From Massilia sp. UBA2604 (GTDB taxonomy: Bacteria > Pseudomonadota > Gammaproteobacteria > Burkholderiales > Burkholderiaceae_D), in NCBI GenBank assembly GCA_002339265.1, contig DDKG01000003.1, forward strand, positions 1-38,703: a DNA stretch of 38,703 nucleotides, read 5' to 3'. The position numbers were made by a program, and so were the translations under genes. This document shows positions 26,808-35,981 of this stretch, piece by piece; the stretch's first letter is position 1; each line of letters begins with the position of its first letter. The notes under the pieces were generated by a model, which was not told the DNA's origin, made no database searches, and saw nothing but the letters and a program-made list of their open reading frames with translations.

Positions 26808-28166
26808 TTAATGCCTGTGCACGTGGTCGTGATCGTGGTCGTGGTCGCAATTTTCGTCATGGACGTGGCCGCCGACGATCTGGTCGACCAGGTAGTCGAC
26901 CACTTCCTCGAACGGCACGGCGGCCTGCTGCTGCTCGCCCACTTCGCCGCGCATGGTCTTCACCTGCGCGGCATTGTTCGCGATCTCGTCCTGCCCGATG
27001 ATGACGGCAAAGGCCGCGCCGCTGCCGTCGGCCTTCTTCATCTGGCTCTTGAAGCTGCCCGCACCTGTTGGCGTTGCGCAATGTAACACAACATCCAGGC
27101 CGGCATCCCGAATCCGCTCGGCCAGGATGAAGGACTGCAGCTGCGCATCGATGCCCTGGTGGACCATGTAGACGTCGCATACGTTCGGTTCAAGCGGCTC
27201 GCCCAGGCCCTTCATCAGCTCGATGATGCGCTCCATGCCCATCGCGAAACCGACCGCCGGGGTCGGCTTGCCGCCGAAGGTCTCGATCAGCGGATCGTAG
27301 CGGCCGCCGGCGCAGATCGTGCCCTGGGCGCCCAGCTCGTCGGTGACCCACTCGAACACGGTGCGGTTGTAGTAATCCAGGCCGCGCACCAGGCGCGGGT
27401 TGACGGTGTACTGCACCGCGTTCTTGTCCAGCAGCGCCTTGACGCCGTTGAAGTGGGCCAGCGATTCCTCGCCCAGGTAGTCCAGCAGGCGCGGGGCCGC
27501 GTTGACCATCTCCTGCATCGCCGGGTTCTTGGTATCCAGGATGCGCAGCGGATTGCTGTGCAGGCGGCGCTTGGCTTCGGCGTCAAGGATGTCTTCGTGT
27601 TTTTCTAGATACACGATCAGGTCGGCGCGGTGGCGGTTGCGCTCCTCGGCGTTGCCGATCGAGTTCAGCTCGAGACGGATGTTCTGCAGGCCCAGGTCAT
27701 CCCACAGGCGGCGCGACATCATGATCATCTCGGCGTCGATGTCCGGGCCCGAGAAGCCGATCGCTTCGGCGCCGAACTGGAAGAACTGGCGGTAGCGGCC
27801 GCGCTGCGGACGCTCGTGGCGGAACATCGGGCCCTTGTACCACAGGCGGCGCGGGCCGTCGTAGACCAGGTTATGTTCGAGCACGGCGCGCACGACGCTG
27901 GCGGTGCCTTCCGGGCGCAGGGTCAGCTGGTCGCCGTTCATCGAGTCTTCGAAGGAATACATCTCCTTCTCGACGATGTCGGTGACGGCGCCGATGGCGC
28001 GCGCGAACAGGCCGGTCTGCTCGACGATCGGGGTCACGATCTTCTGGTAGCCGTAGCTTTTGAGGATCGTTTCGGTGGTGTTCTCGAACAGCTCCCACAG
28101 CGGCGCATCTTGCGGCAGGATGTCGTTCATGCCTTTGATGGCGACGATTTTTTCTGGTTTGGACAT
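26808..28166 (-). CDS. hisS: Histidyl-tRNA synthetase with His-rich C-terminal tail
   Basis: HisRS charges tRNA-His. The 452-residue class II synthetase starts at ATG 28166 ([20 protein letters not shown]). It shows motif 2 [13 protein letters not shown], the HisA/HisB signatures ([22 protein letters not shown]) and the C-terminal anticodon-binding domain with [10 protein letters not shown]. The normal fold is followed by an unusual 21-residue tail that alternates His and Asp (ends [12 protein letters not shown]) and contains eight histidines and one cysteine. The tail could bind metal ions; it is also a run of His codons just before the stop. A REPIN-like repeat separates it from ispG upstream. 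Confidence 0.96.
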   Translation of the reverse strand: MSKPEKIVAIKGMNDILPQDAPLWELFENTTETILKSYGYQKIVTPIVEQTGLFARAIGAVTDIVEKEMYSFEDSMNGDQLTLRPEGTASVVRAVLEHNLVYDGPRRLWYKGPMFRHERPQRGRYRQFFQFGAEAIGFSGPDIDAEMIMMSRRLWDDLGLQNIRLELNSIGNAEERNRHRADLIVYLEKHEDILDAEAKRRLHSNPLRILDTKNPAMQEMVNAAPRLLDYLGEESLAHFNGVKALLDKNAVQYTVNPRLVRGLDYYNRTVFEWVTDELGAQGTICAGGRYDPLIETFGGKPTPAVGFAMGMERIIELMKGLGEPLEPNVCDVYMVHQGIDAQLQSFILAERIRDAGLDVVLHCATPTGAGSFKSQMKKADGSGAAFAVIIGQDEIANNAAQVKTMRGEVGEQQQAAVPFEEVVDYLVDQIVGGHVHDENCDHDHDHDHVHRH

Positions 28167-28187
28167 ATTAGTTAGCTCTTGATCCGT

Positions 28188-28287
28188 CGTCGTCCCCGCG
28201 CAGGCGGGGACCCAAGTTTGCATGCGTTACGGCAGCCCTGAAGACTTAGGTTCCCGCCAAGGCCACCCGGCGAGGGCGGGAACGACG
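28188..28287. repeat. REPIN-like paired palindromic repeat, copy D (mixed subtypes)
   Basis: The left arm (28188-28217) is the GTCCCCGC/GCGGGGAC subtype. The right arm (28244-28287) is the GTTCCCGC/GCGGGAAC subtype, with extra bases in its loop. The CGTCG ends point outward. It lies in the ispG-hisS gap. Confidence 0.8.
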
Positions 28288-28309
28288 AATTGTGGCCGGT
28301 GGCCGTATT

Positions 28310-29581
28310 TTATTGCGCAACCGCGTCGCGGCTGTAATTCTTCTTCACATAATCGAGCACGATGGTCTTGAACTCATCGACGATGCGCTCACCGCGCAGG
28401 GTCGCGAATTTCTGGCCATCGACGAACACCGGCGCGGCCGGCGATTCGCCGGTGCCCGGCAGGCTGATGCCGATGTTCGCGTGCTTCGATTCGCCCGGAC
28501 CGTTGACGATGCAGCCCATCACGGCCACGTTCATCGCCTCCACGCCCGGATAGGTCTTTTTCCACTCCGGCATCTGCTCGCGCAGGAAGCTCTGGATGTT
28601 ATCCGCCAGCTCCTGGAACACGGTCGAGGTGGTGCGGCCGCAGCCCGGGCAGGCGATCACCATCGGGGTGAACTTGCGCAGGCCCATGGTCTGCAGGATT
28701 TCCTGGCCGACCACCACCTCGCGGGTGCGGTCGCCGCCCGGTTCCGGGGTCAGCGAGATGCGGATGGTGTCGCCGATGCCCTCTTGCAGCAGCACGGACA
28801 GGGCCGCGGTCGAGGCGACGATGCCCTTGCTGCCCATGCCGGCCTCGGTCAGGCCCAGGTGCAGCGGATAGTCGCAGCGGCGCGCCAGTTCGCGGTAGAC
28901 CGCGATCAGGTCCTGCACCCCCGACACCTTGCACGACAGGATGATCTTGTCGCGCGCCAGGCCGACTTCTTCGGCGCGCACGGCATTCTCGATCGCCGAC
29001 GTGATCAGGGCTTCGTACATCACGGCCTGGGCGCTCCATGGATTGGCGCGTGCCGCGTTCTCGTCCATGATGCGGGCCAGCAGCGACTGGTCCAGACTGC
29101 CCCAGTTGACGCCGATGCGGACCGGCTTGTCGTACTTGGCGGCGATCTCGATCATCTGGGCGAACTGGGTGTCGCGCTTGGCGCCCTGCCCCACATTGCC
29201 GGGATTGATGCGGTATTTCGACAGCGCCTGCGCGCATTCCGGATAGTCGCGCAGCAGCAGGTGGCCGTTGTAATGGAAGTCGCCGACCAGCGGCACGTCG
29301 ACTTCCATGCGGTCGAGCTGTTCGCGGATCGCCGGCACGGCAGCCGCCGCCGCCGGGGTGTCGACCGTGATGCGCACGATCTCGGAACCGGCGCGCGCCA
29401 GGTCCTTGACCTGGATTGCGGTGCCGATCGCGTCGGCGGTATCGGTATTGGTCATCGACTGCACCACCACGGGGGCGTCGCCGCCCACCCACACCGTGCG
29501 GGCGCCATGCGAGACGGCTACCTTGCGGCTGGCGCGGCGCGCCAACGGACCGGAGGGGATTGCTTCGTTCAACGAATTCAT
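28310..29581 (-). CDS. ispG: 4-hydroxy-3-methylbut-2-enyl-diphosphate synthase (flavodoxin)
   Basis: IspG (GcpE) reductively opens MEcPP to HMBPP in the MEP isoprenoid pathway. The 423-residue protein has the N-terminal barrel signature [13 protein letters not shown], the segment [15 protein letters not shown], and the [4Fe-4S] cysteines in ACPGCGRTT and [10 protein letters not shown]. It starts 21 nt after rodZ. The order rodZ-ispG-hisS is widely conserved in Proteobacteria. Confidence 0.97.
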   Translation of the reverse strand: MNSLNEAIPSGPLARRASRKVAVSHGARTVWVGGDAPVVVQSMTNTDTADAIGTAIQVKDLARAGSEIVRITVDTPAAAAAVPAIREQLDRMEVDVPLVGDFHYNGHLLLRDYPECAQALSKYRINPGNVGQGAKRDTQFAQMIEIAAKYDKPVRIGVNWGSLDQSLLARIMDENAARANPWSAQAVMYEALITSAIENAVRAEEVGLARDKIILSCKVSGVQDLIAVYRELARRCDYPLHLGLTEAGMGSKGIVASTAALSVLLQEGIGDTIRISLTPEPGGDRTREVVVGQEILQTMGLRKFTPMVIACPGCGRTTSTVFQELADNIQSFLREQMPEWKKTYPGVEAMNVAVMGCIVNGPGESKHANIGISLPGTGESPAAPVFVDGQKFATLRGERIVDEFKTIVLDYVKKNYSRDAVAQ

Positions 29582-29602
29582 TTGGTGTATTCCAGCTTCA
29601 GC

Positions 29603-30658
29603 TTATTTCAGCGCCACGCGCGAGATGGTGCGGCCCGGCTGCTGCGGCAGCGCGATGTCGGCGCCACGCAGGGTCGCGCTCACGCCGCCAGGCGCGCCGA
29701 CCACCAGGGTCGCCGGGCCGGTCAGTTCGACCGACTCGGTGCTGCCGCCCTTGACCAGGCGCGAGATCAGCGGACGGCCGCCGGCGCTCGGGCGCACTTC
29801 GATCCAGGAATCCTCGCGCACGTTCAGCACCAGGGTGTTGGCGCCGGCGGTGGGCGCCACGGCGGTTACGGGCGCAGCGGCGGTCGAGATGCTTGGGGCC
29901 TGAGGCGTGGCGGCGCTCGGCGTTCCCGTCGTCGGCGCGTTGGCCGGCGCAGTGGCCGGCGGCGGCACGGCCGGCACCGGTGCGGTCGGGGTGGCCGGCG
30001 CCGCGCCCGGCGCGGAACCGGGAGCTGCCGCTGGCGGGGCGCTTTCGCCGGCCGGCGCAGGCACCGAGATCAGCGGCACCGACGGATTGATCAAGCCTTG
30101 CGGGGCGCCAGTGCCCGGGGCCGTTCCCGGCGCCACGACACCGGCGGCCGGGTTTTCCAGCACCATGGCGTCGCCCGTCTGGCCATCGCGCTGCAGGTTC
30201 GGAATCAGGCCGAACTGCCAGGCCGCGACGGCGGCGCCGGCCACCACCACGACGGCGGCGATCCAGCCCAGCGGCAGGCGATTACGCTTGCCGCCCATCG
30301 GGAAACGGGTCTCGGAAAACGTAGCCGGACGCTGTTCGCGGCGCACGGCGCCGGTATTGATCGGGGCGCCGGCCTGGGCTTCCGGCGGCATGTTCAGTTC
30401 GATCATCGACACCAGCGGCGCGGCGTCGATCTTGAGCAGCTTGGCATAGACGCGCACGAAGCCGCGTGTCACGGCCGGGCTCGGCAGCGAGGCGTAGTCG
30501 CCCGCTTCCAGCGCCACCACCTGGCGCGGGGCCAGCTTCAGCTGGTCCGCCACCTGTTCCACACTCCAGCCCATCGCTTCGCGCTGGGATTGCAGGGTCT
30601 TGCCAGGGATGCCGGGCTGGTTGCCTGGCGTTGCCGGCTGATCTGCTTGCTCGTTCAT
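29603..30658 (-). CDS. rodZ: Cytoskeletal cell-shape protein RodZ
   Basis: RodZ anchors MreB filaments to the inner membrane and sets rod shape. The 351-residue protein has a cytoplasmic helix-turn-helix (about 20-85, WSVEQVADQLKLAPRQVVAL), one transmembrane helix (about 129-150, PLGWIAAVVVVAGAAVAAW), a Pro/Ala/Thr-rich periplasmic linker of about 110 residues (160-273), and a terminal beta-domain of the DUF4115 type (LVLNVREDSWIEVRPSAGGR). The linker is longer and more proline-rich than I would expect for E. coli RodZ. It follows pilW after 72 bp containing short tandem repeats. Confidence 0.93.
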   Translation of the reverse strand: MNEQADQPATPGNQPGIPGKTLQSQREAMGWSVEQVADQLKLAPRQVVALEAGDYASLPSPAVTRGFVRVYAKLLKIDAAPLVSMIELNMPPEAQAGAPINTGAVRREQRPATFSETRFPMGGKRNRLPLGWIAAVVVVAGAAVAAWQFGLIPNLQRDGQTGDAMVLENPAAGVVAPGTAPGTGAPQGLINPSVPLISVPAPAGESAPPAAAPGSAPGAAPATPTAPVPAVPPPATAPANAPTTGTPSAATPQAPSISTAAAPVTAVAPTAGANTLVLNVREDSWIEVRPSAGGRPLISRLVKGGSTESVELTGPATLVVGAPGGVSATLRGADIALPQQPGRTISRVALK

Positions 30659-30676
30659 TGTCCTCGTCCTTATCCT

Positions 30677-30714
30677 CTTGTCACTGAGCTTGTCACTGTG
30701 AACTTGTCACTGAG
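30677..30714 (-). repeat. Three short tandem repeats between pilW and rodZ
   Basis: On the plus strand, CTTGTCACTGAG, CTTGTCACTGTGAA and CTTGTCACTGAG lie head to tail (12, 14 and 12 nt), followed by CTTTT. They sit in the leader of rodZ, downstream of the pilW stop. They could be slippage products or a short binding-site array. Confidence 0.7.
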
Positions 30715-30730
30715 CTTTTAGTTGTGCTTG

Positions 30731-31551
30731 TTACTCATCGAAGGCGCCGCGCTCGAACGCCGCATATTCGGGCGATCCGGGGAAGCGCCGCCGCAACTGG
30801 GCCGCGAGCGTCGCTTCATGGGTCCGGTCACCCAGTTTGCGCTGCACGCGCAGCGCGAGCCAGAGCGCGTCGGCCGGCAATGTCTCGATATTTGCCGTCT
30901 CGATCAGGCGATTCACGAAAAAACCGGCGCGCTGCATGTCGCGCCGATCATAGTAGACCCGCGCCAGGCCGGCGTTCACGGCCGGCAGCGACGGGTTCAG
31001 GCGCAGGGCCTCGAGCAGGTAGCGCTCGGCCGCGTCGATATTCCGGTTCTTGATGCTGCATGCGCCCGCATTGACCAGCGCGGAGAGCGGCGTCTGGTAG
31101 GCGGGATTCTTGAGCGCGGCGTCGAAGTAACGCAGGGCATCAAGCGGCTTGTTCACCGACTGGCACAGGAAGGTGCCGTAGTTGTTCGCGAACTCGGGAT
31201 TGCCGGGTTCGAGGCGCAGCGCGTAGCGATGGTTCTCGTCGGCCAGCGGGAACTGCCCCATCGAGGTATAGATCAGGGCCCGCAGGCCGTAGGCGTCGGC
31301 GTAGTTCGGATCGGCCGCCAGCGCCTGCTTGACTTCGTCGAGGGCGATTTCGGGCTTGCCCTCCTGGTAGTAGCCGACCGCCAGCTGGACCCGGATCGAG
31401 GCGCGCTTTTCGAGCGCGGTCTGGTCCGAGGCGGTCTTGAGTTCGCCGTCGCGGGTCGTCGTCGCCCCACCCGCCCCCGTGCCGGCGCAACCGGCCAGCA
31501 AAGCGAGGGATAGGGTCGATGCGAATGCGAGCCAGGCGGCGGCGAATTTCA

Positions 31552-31552
<1 letters not shown>
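30731..31552 (-). CDS. pilW: Type IV pilus biogenesis/stability lipoprotein PilW (PilF)
   Basis: A 273-residue outer-membrane lipoprotein (lipobox LLAGC, C22) with tandem TPR motifs (AVGYYQEGKPEIALDEVKQA, ADAYGLRALIYTSMGQF, FANNYGTFLCQSVNKP). PilW/PilF is the pilotin needed to localise and multimerise the PilQ secretin. Its place between rlmN and rodZ is the usual one. The ATG overlaps the rlmN stop by 1 nt (TGATG), so translation is coupled. Confidence 0.93.
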
Positions 31553-32721
<1,169 letters not shown>

Positions 32722-32741
32722 GGTGTAATCCTATATTCCTG

Positions 32742-32829
32742 AACCCGCTTGCGCCAGCCCTGGGCTGCGGGCAAGCGGGTTACTCATTTAAATTAGTCCG
32801 GGGGAATCAATCCGGGGAACGCCCGGACT
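32742..32829 (-). promoter_or_regulatory. Stem-loops in the ndk-rlmN gap
   Basis: Two hairpins. The first, AACCCGCTTGC pairing with GCAAGCGGGTT (32742-32752 and 32771-32781), also has an inner CAGCC/GGCTG stem, giving a stem of about 16 bp. The second is AGTCCGGG pairing with CCCGGACT (32795-32802 and 32822-32829). AATTAGT/ACTAATT flank the second one. Neither is followed by a clear U-run, so terminator or rlmN leader-regulator are both possible. Confidence 0.5.
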
Positions 32830-32846
32830 GCGCTCCCCCTTACTAA

Positions 32847-33272
32847 TTAACGCGAGTAGACGTTCAGCGCTGGGAAGTAGTAAGCGATTTCCACAGCGGC
32901 GGTTTCGGCAGCGTCCGAACCGTGAACGGCGTTGGCGTCGATCGAATCGGCGAAGTCGGCGCGGATGGTGCCGGCGTCAGCTTTCTTAGGATCGGTAGCG
33001 CCCATCAGGTCGCGGTTTTTCAGGATCGCGCCTTCGCCTTCCAACACCTGGATCATCACAGGACCCGAGATCATGAAGTCGACCAGGTCCTTGAAGAATG
33101 GACGTGCAGCGTGCACTGCGTAGAAGCCTTCGGCTTCAGCGCGCGACAGTTGCACCATGCGTGCAGCCACGACCTTCAGGCCGGCTTCTTCGAAACGGCT
33201 ATAGATTTTGCCGATCACGTTTTTTGCAACTGCGTCAGGCTTGATGATGGACAGGGTGCGTTCGATTGCCAT
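32847..33272 (-). CDS. ndk: Nucleoside diphosphate kinase
   Basis: Ndk exchanges phosphate between nucleoside tri- and diphosphates through a phosphohistidine. The 141-residue protein has full family length, the N-terminal [15 protein letters not shown] and the active-site histidine H117 in NAVHGSDA. It heads the conserved minus-strand block and has GGAG upstream of its ATG. It diverges from the BI-1 family gene. Confidence 0.97.
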   Translation of the reverse strand: MAIERTLSIIKPDAVAKNVIGKIYSRFEEAGLKVVAARMVQLSRAEAEGFYAVHAARPFFKDLVDFMISGPVMIQVLEGEGAILKNRDLMGATDPKKADAGTIRADFADSIDANAVHGSDAAETAAVEIAYYFPALNVYSR

Positions 33273-33352
33273 GAGAAAACTCCAATAAATGTTAGGTTAT
33301 GAACTGAGAAATTCGCGTGAACTTTGGGACTCAATCAACCTTTAATTTTACC

Positions 33353-33369
33353 ATATCTGCCCCAGATAT
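33353..33369. promoter_or_regulatory. Perfect dyad upstream of ndk
   Basis: ATATCTG and CAGATAT are separated by CCC in the divergent ndk/BI-1 gap. On the minus strand it ends a few bases before TAAAAT, a possible ndk -10 element. It has the shape of a repressor or activator operator, but matches no regulator I recognise. Confidence 0.35.
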
Positions 33370-33479
33370 CCGATATTGCGGTAGTGGCAAGCATGGTGTT
33401 ACAGTGGCGGCAAAAGTCCGTCCAGTTTCCTCGTTTTCTTCATCTTCAGTTAAGAAACATGACGTAGGATTGTTGTGAC

Positions 33480-33505
33480 GTACCTCGCGAGTCACTCGCT
33501 CGTAC
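33480..33505 (+). promoter_or_regulatory. Palindromic hairpin in the BI-1 gene leader
   Basis: GCGAGT and ACTCGC (33487-33499) flank a single C, enclosed by GTAC on both sides. It ends 13 nt before the strong GGAGG ribosome site (33519-33523). It could be an operator or an RNA hairpin affecting translation. Confidence 0.3.
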
Positions 33506-33529
33506 CATTCATCTAACCGGAGGCACTAT

Positions 33530-34216
33530 ATGTACCCTAGTACCCAACAGCAAAGTACCATCGACCTGAGCAAAGGTGGTCAGGCCACGCGTAACAAAGT
33601 GTTACGTAACACGTATTGGCTGCTGGCGCTGTCGATGATCCCGACCGTCCTGGGCGCCGTTGCCGGCATGTCCTTCGGCATCGCCTTCACCGGCATCATG
33701 GGCTTCGTGATCTTCCTGGCAGTCGCCTTCGGCTTCATGTGGGCCATCGAGAAGAACAAGGATTCCGGCCTGGGCGTCGCCCTGCTGCTCGGTTTCACCT
33801 TCTTCATGGGCATGATGCTGGCCCCGTTGCTGACCCACACGCTCAATTACTCGAACGGCGCCAGCCTGATCATGACCGCCTTCGGCGGCACCGCGGTCGT
33901 GTTCGCCGTGATGGCCAGCATCGCCACCACCACCAAGCGCGACTTCTCGGGCATGGGCAGCTGGCTGATGGCCGGCGTGGTCGTCCTGCTGCTGGCGGTC
34001 GTCGCCAACATCTTCCTGCAGATGTCGGTGCTGTCGATCGTGATCTCGGTCCTGGCGATCGGTATCTTCTCGGCCTTCATCCTGTATGACGTGCAGCGCA
34101 TCGTCAACGGCGGCGAGACCAATTACGTCACCGCGACCCTGTCGATCTACCTGAACGTGTTCAACATCTTCAGCGCCCTGCTGCGCCTGCTGGGCATCGT
34201 GGGCGGCGACGACTGA
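33530..34216 (+). CDS. Bax inhibitor-1 (BI-1)/YccA family membrane protein
   Basis: A 228-residue protein with about seven hydrophobic helices, starting at ATG 33530 with GGAGG 6 nt upstream. Family traits include a cytoplasmic N-terminus, helices such as LLALSMIPTVLGAVAG and FILYDVQRIVNGG, and the late segment NYVTATLSIYLNVFNIF. Bacterial BI-1 homologues (YccA, YbhL, BsYetJ) have been linked to FtsH inhibition or pH-sensitive calcium leak. A YccA-like role is attractive because hflKC, the FtsH modulators, lie in the same region, but this is only an inference. Confidence 0.92.
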   Translation: MYPSTQQQSTIDLSKGGQATRNKVLRNTYWLLALSMIPTVLGAVAGMSFGIAFTGIMGFVIFLAVAFGFMWAIEKNKDSGLGVALLLGFTFFMGMMLAPLLTHTLNYSNGASLIMTAFGGTAVVFAVMASIATTTKRDFSGMGSWLMAGVVVLLLAVVANIFLQMSVLSIVISVLAIGIFSAFILYDVQRIVNGGETNYVTATLSIYLNVFNIFSALLRLLGIVGGDD

Positions 34217-34236
34217 TCGATCGCTTCTCCGACAAG

Positions 34237-34264
34237 AAAACCGGCCTTCGCGGCCGGTTTTTTT
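34237..34264 (+). terminator. Rho-independent terminator of the BI-1 gene
   Basis: AAAACCGGCC and GGCCGGTTTT form a stem with loop TTCGC, followed by a T-run, about 20 nt after the stop codon. Confidence 0.9.
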
Positions 34265-34294
34265 ATGACCTGTTCACGCAAAAAACACACAAGC

Positions 34295-34381
34295 GGGGTC
34301 AGGTCTGACATTCGGACACGGCCTCTGCAATTGTCATTCGCGACACAATCCAGGTCGCGTCCGAATGTCAGACCTGATCCC
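34295..34381. repeat. Long inverted repeat, second repeat family
   Basis: The left arm 34295-34320 and right arm about 34357-34381 share an inverted match of about 25 bp with few mismatches (core TCAGGTCTGACATTCGGAC). An inner hairpin (CGCGAC/GTCGCG) lies beside the right arm. It sits between two convergent genes, next to the BI-1 terminator. The sequence is unrelated to the REPIN-like family elsewhere in the window. Confidence 0.8.
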
Positions 34382-34388
34382 GGTTTGT

Positions 34389-35981
34389 TTATGGACGTGT
34401 CAAACGCAGCAGGCTGGCATCGACGCCATCCGTGAGAACGTAGATGGCGCCGTCCCGACCGACCTTAACGTCGCGCATGCGCTGATTCAGCTCGGCCAGC
34501 AGCGTCTGCTGCCCGACGATCTTGCCACCTTCGCGCAGCACGCGGTGGATGGCCTTGCCCCGCAATGCGGGCACCAGCAGGTCGCCGCGCCACGCGGGGA
34601 ACTGGTCGCCGTGGTAGACCGCCAGGCCGGCCGGCGCGATCGATGGCGTCCATTCCAGCAGCGGCGGCTCGAAGCCGGCCAGGCGGCTGAACGGCGTCAC
34701 CCGGCCGAACGGATAATCGATGCCGGCCGTGACGACCGGCCAGCCGTAATTCGCTCCCGCCACGATGCGGTTGATCTCGTCGCCGCCGCGCGCGCCGTGT
34801 TCCGTCAGCAAAAGCTCGCCGGTGGCCGGATCGACGGCGATGCCCTGCGGATTGCGATGGCCGCGGCTGTAGACTTCGGGCGCGGCGCCGGGGCGGCCGA
34901 CGAAAGGATTGTCGGATGGCGCCTTGCCGTCGCGGTCGAGCCGGACCACCGTTCCCAGGTGATTGGCGACGTTCTGCGCCTCTTCGCGGCGCCAGTTGCC
35001 GTCGCCGACCGTCAGCACCAGCGTGCCGTCCGGCAGGAACGCGATGCGTCCGCCATTGTTGCCGGCGCGCGGCTTCGGCGTGGAGCTGAACAGCACGCGC
35101 ACATCCTCGAGCCGGTCGCCCGCCAGCCGGGCCCGCACCAGGCGCGTGCCGTTCGCGCCCTCCTCTCCATGGCCCATCGTCAGGTACAGCAAGCCGTTGC
35201 GCGCAAAATCGGGATCGAGGGCGACGTCCATCAGGCCGACCGTGCCGCCGCGCTGGAATACGGGCGGCAATCCCGCGGTCGCGATCGGCGTCTTTACGCC
35301 ATCGGTGGCAATCACCAGCAGGCGCCCGCCCATCTCGGTGACCAGCAGGCGGCCGTCCGGAAGGAAGGCCAGCGACCATGGACGATCCAGCCCCTGCGCC
35401 ACGGTCTCGACGCGGTAGCTGGCGGGGTCGACGGCCTCGAGCTTGTCGGCCGCGCCTGGCGAGGTGATGAGGAAGAGTGCTGCAGGCACCAGCGCCAACA
35501 GCGCCACCGCCAGCAACTGGCGCCGCGGCGAGGAAGCCTGCCGCGCCGGCGAAGTCATGCATGCATACACGAGGCCGCCGGCGATCCCGCTCATGGCCAT
35601 CAGGGCGTGGTCGAGCGCACCGCGGGTCGCGGCGATCGCCGGCATGGGAATGACGTTGAGCATCAGCCAGAAGGCCGCCCACAGGCCGGCGACGGCGGCC
35701 GCGACGAATAGTGGCGAGCGGCGCCTTATCGCGGCAAGGCGTTCGATTGCGTGCGTAGCCAGCATCGCGGGCAGCAGCGCCGCCAGCGCGATCCCGGTCA
35801 TGACCGGGCCGAAGCCGGCCAGGTCTTGCAAGGTGGTCCAGGCCCGCAACCCTGGCGTGACCGAGGCGCCGAGGGCGGTCAGCTCACCGAGATTGACCTG
35901 GGTCTGGATCAGGCTGGCCACCAGGCCGGTCGCGACGGCTGCGGCCAGCAAGGCTGCCGCGTGGCGGCCCGCCCGCTTCAA
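34389..35981 (-). CDS. Membrane-anchored PQQ-type aldose sugar dehydrogenase
   Basis: A 530-residue protein. Residues 1 to about 172 carry five hydrophobic helices. The remainder is a six-bladed propeller of the soluble glucose/sorbosone dehydrogenase type (E. coli YliI/Asd). Seen: GLDRPWSLAFLPDGRLLVTE, LMDVALDPDF, YSRGHRNPQGIAVD, LTEHGARGGDEINRI and GANYGWPVV. These enzymes oxidise sugars in the periplasm using PQQ. The best start is TTG 35981, directly after the rlmD stop (TGATTG), implying coupled translation. The next in-frame ATG would lose the first helix. The helical anchor fused to the propeller is unusual. PQQ synthesis genes are not in the window. Confidence 0.85.
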   Translation of the reverse strand: MKRAGRHAAALLAAAVATGLVASLIQTQVNLGELTALGASVTPGLRAWTTLQDLAGFGPVMTGIALAALLPAMLATHAIERLAAIRRRSPLFVAAAVAGLWAAFWLMLNVIPMPAIAATRGALDHALMAMSGIAGGLVYACMTSPARQASSPRRQLLAVALLALVPAALFLITSPGAADKLEAVDPASYRVETVAQGLDRPWSLAFLPDGRLLVTEMGGRLLVIATDGVKTPIATAGLPPVFQRGGTVGLMDVALDPDFARNGLLYLTMGHGEEGANGTRLVRARLAGDRLEDVRVLFSSTPKPRAGNNGGRIAFLPDGTLVLTVGDGNWRREEAQNVANHLGTVVRLDRDGKAPSDNPFVGRPGAAPEVYSRGHRNPQGIAVDPATGELLLTEHGARGGDEINRIVAGANYGWPVVTAGIDYPFGRVTPFSRLAGFEPPLLEWTPSIAPAGLAVYHGDQFPAWRGDLLVPALRGKAIHRVLREGGKIVGQQTLLAELNQRMRDVKVGRDGAIYVLTDGVDASLLRLTRP

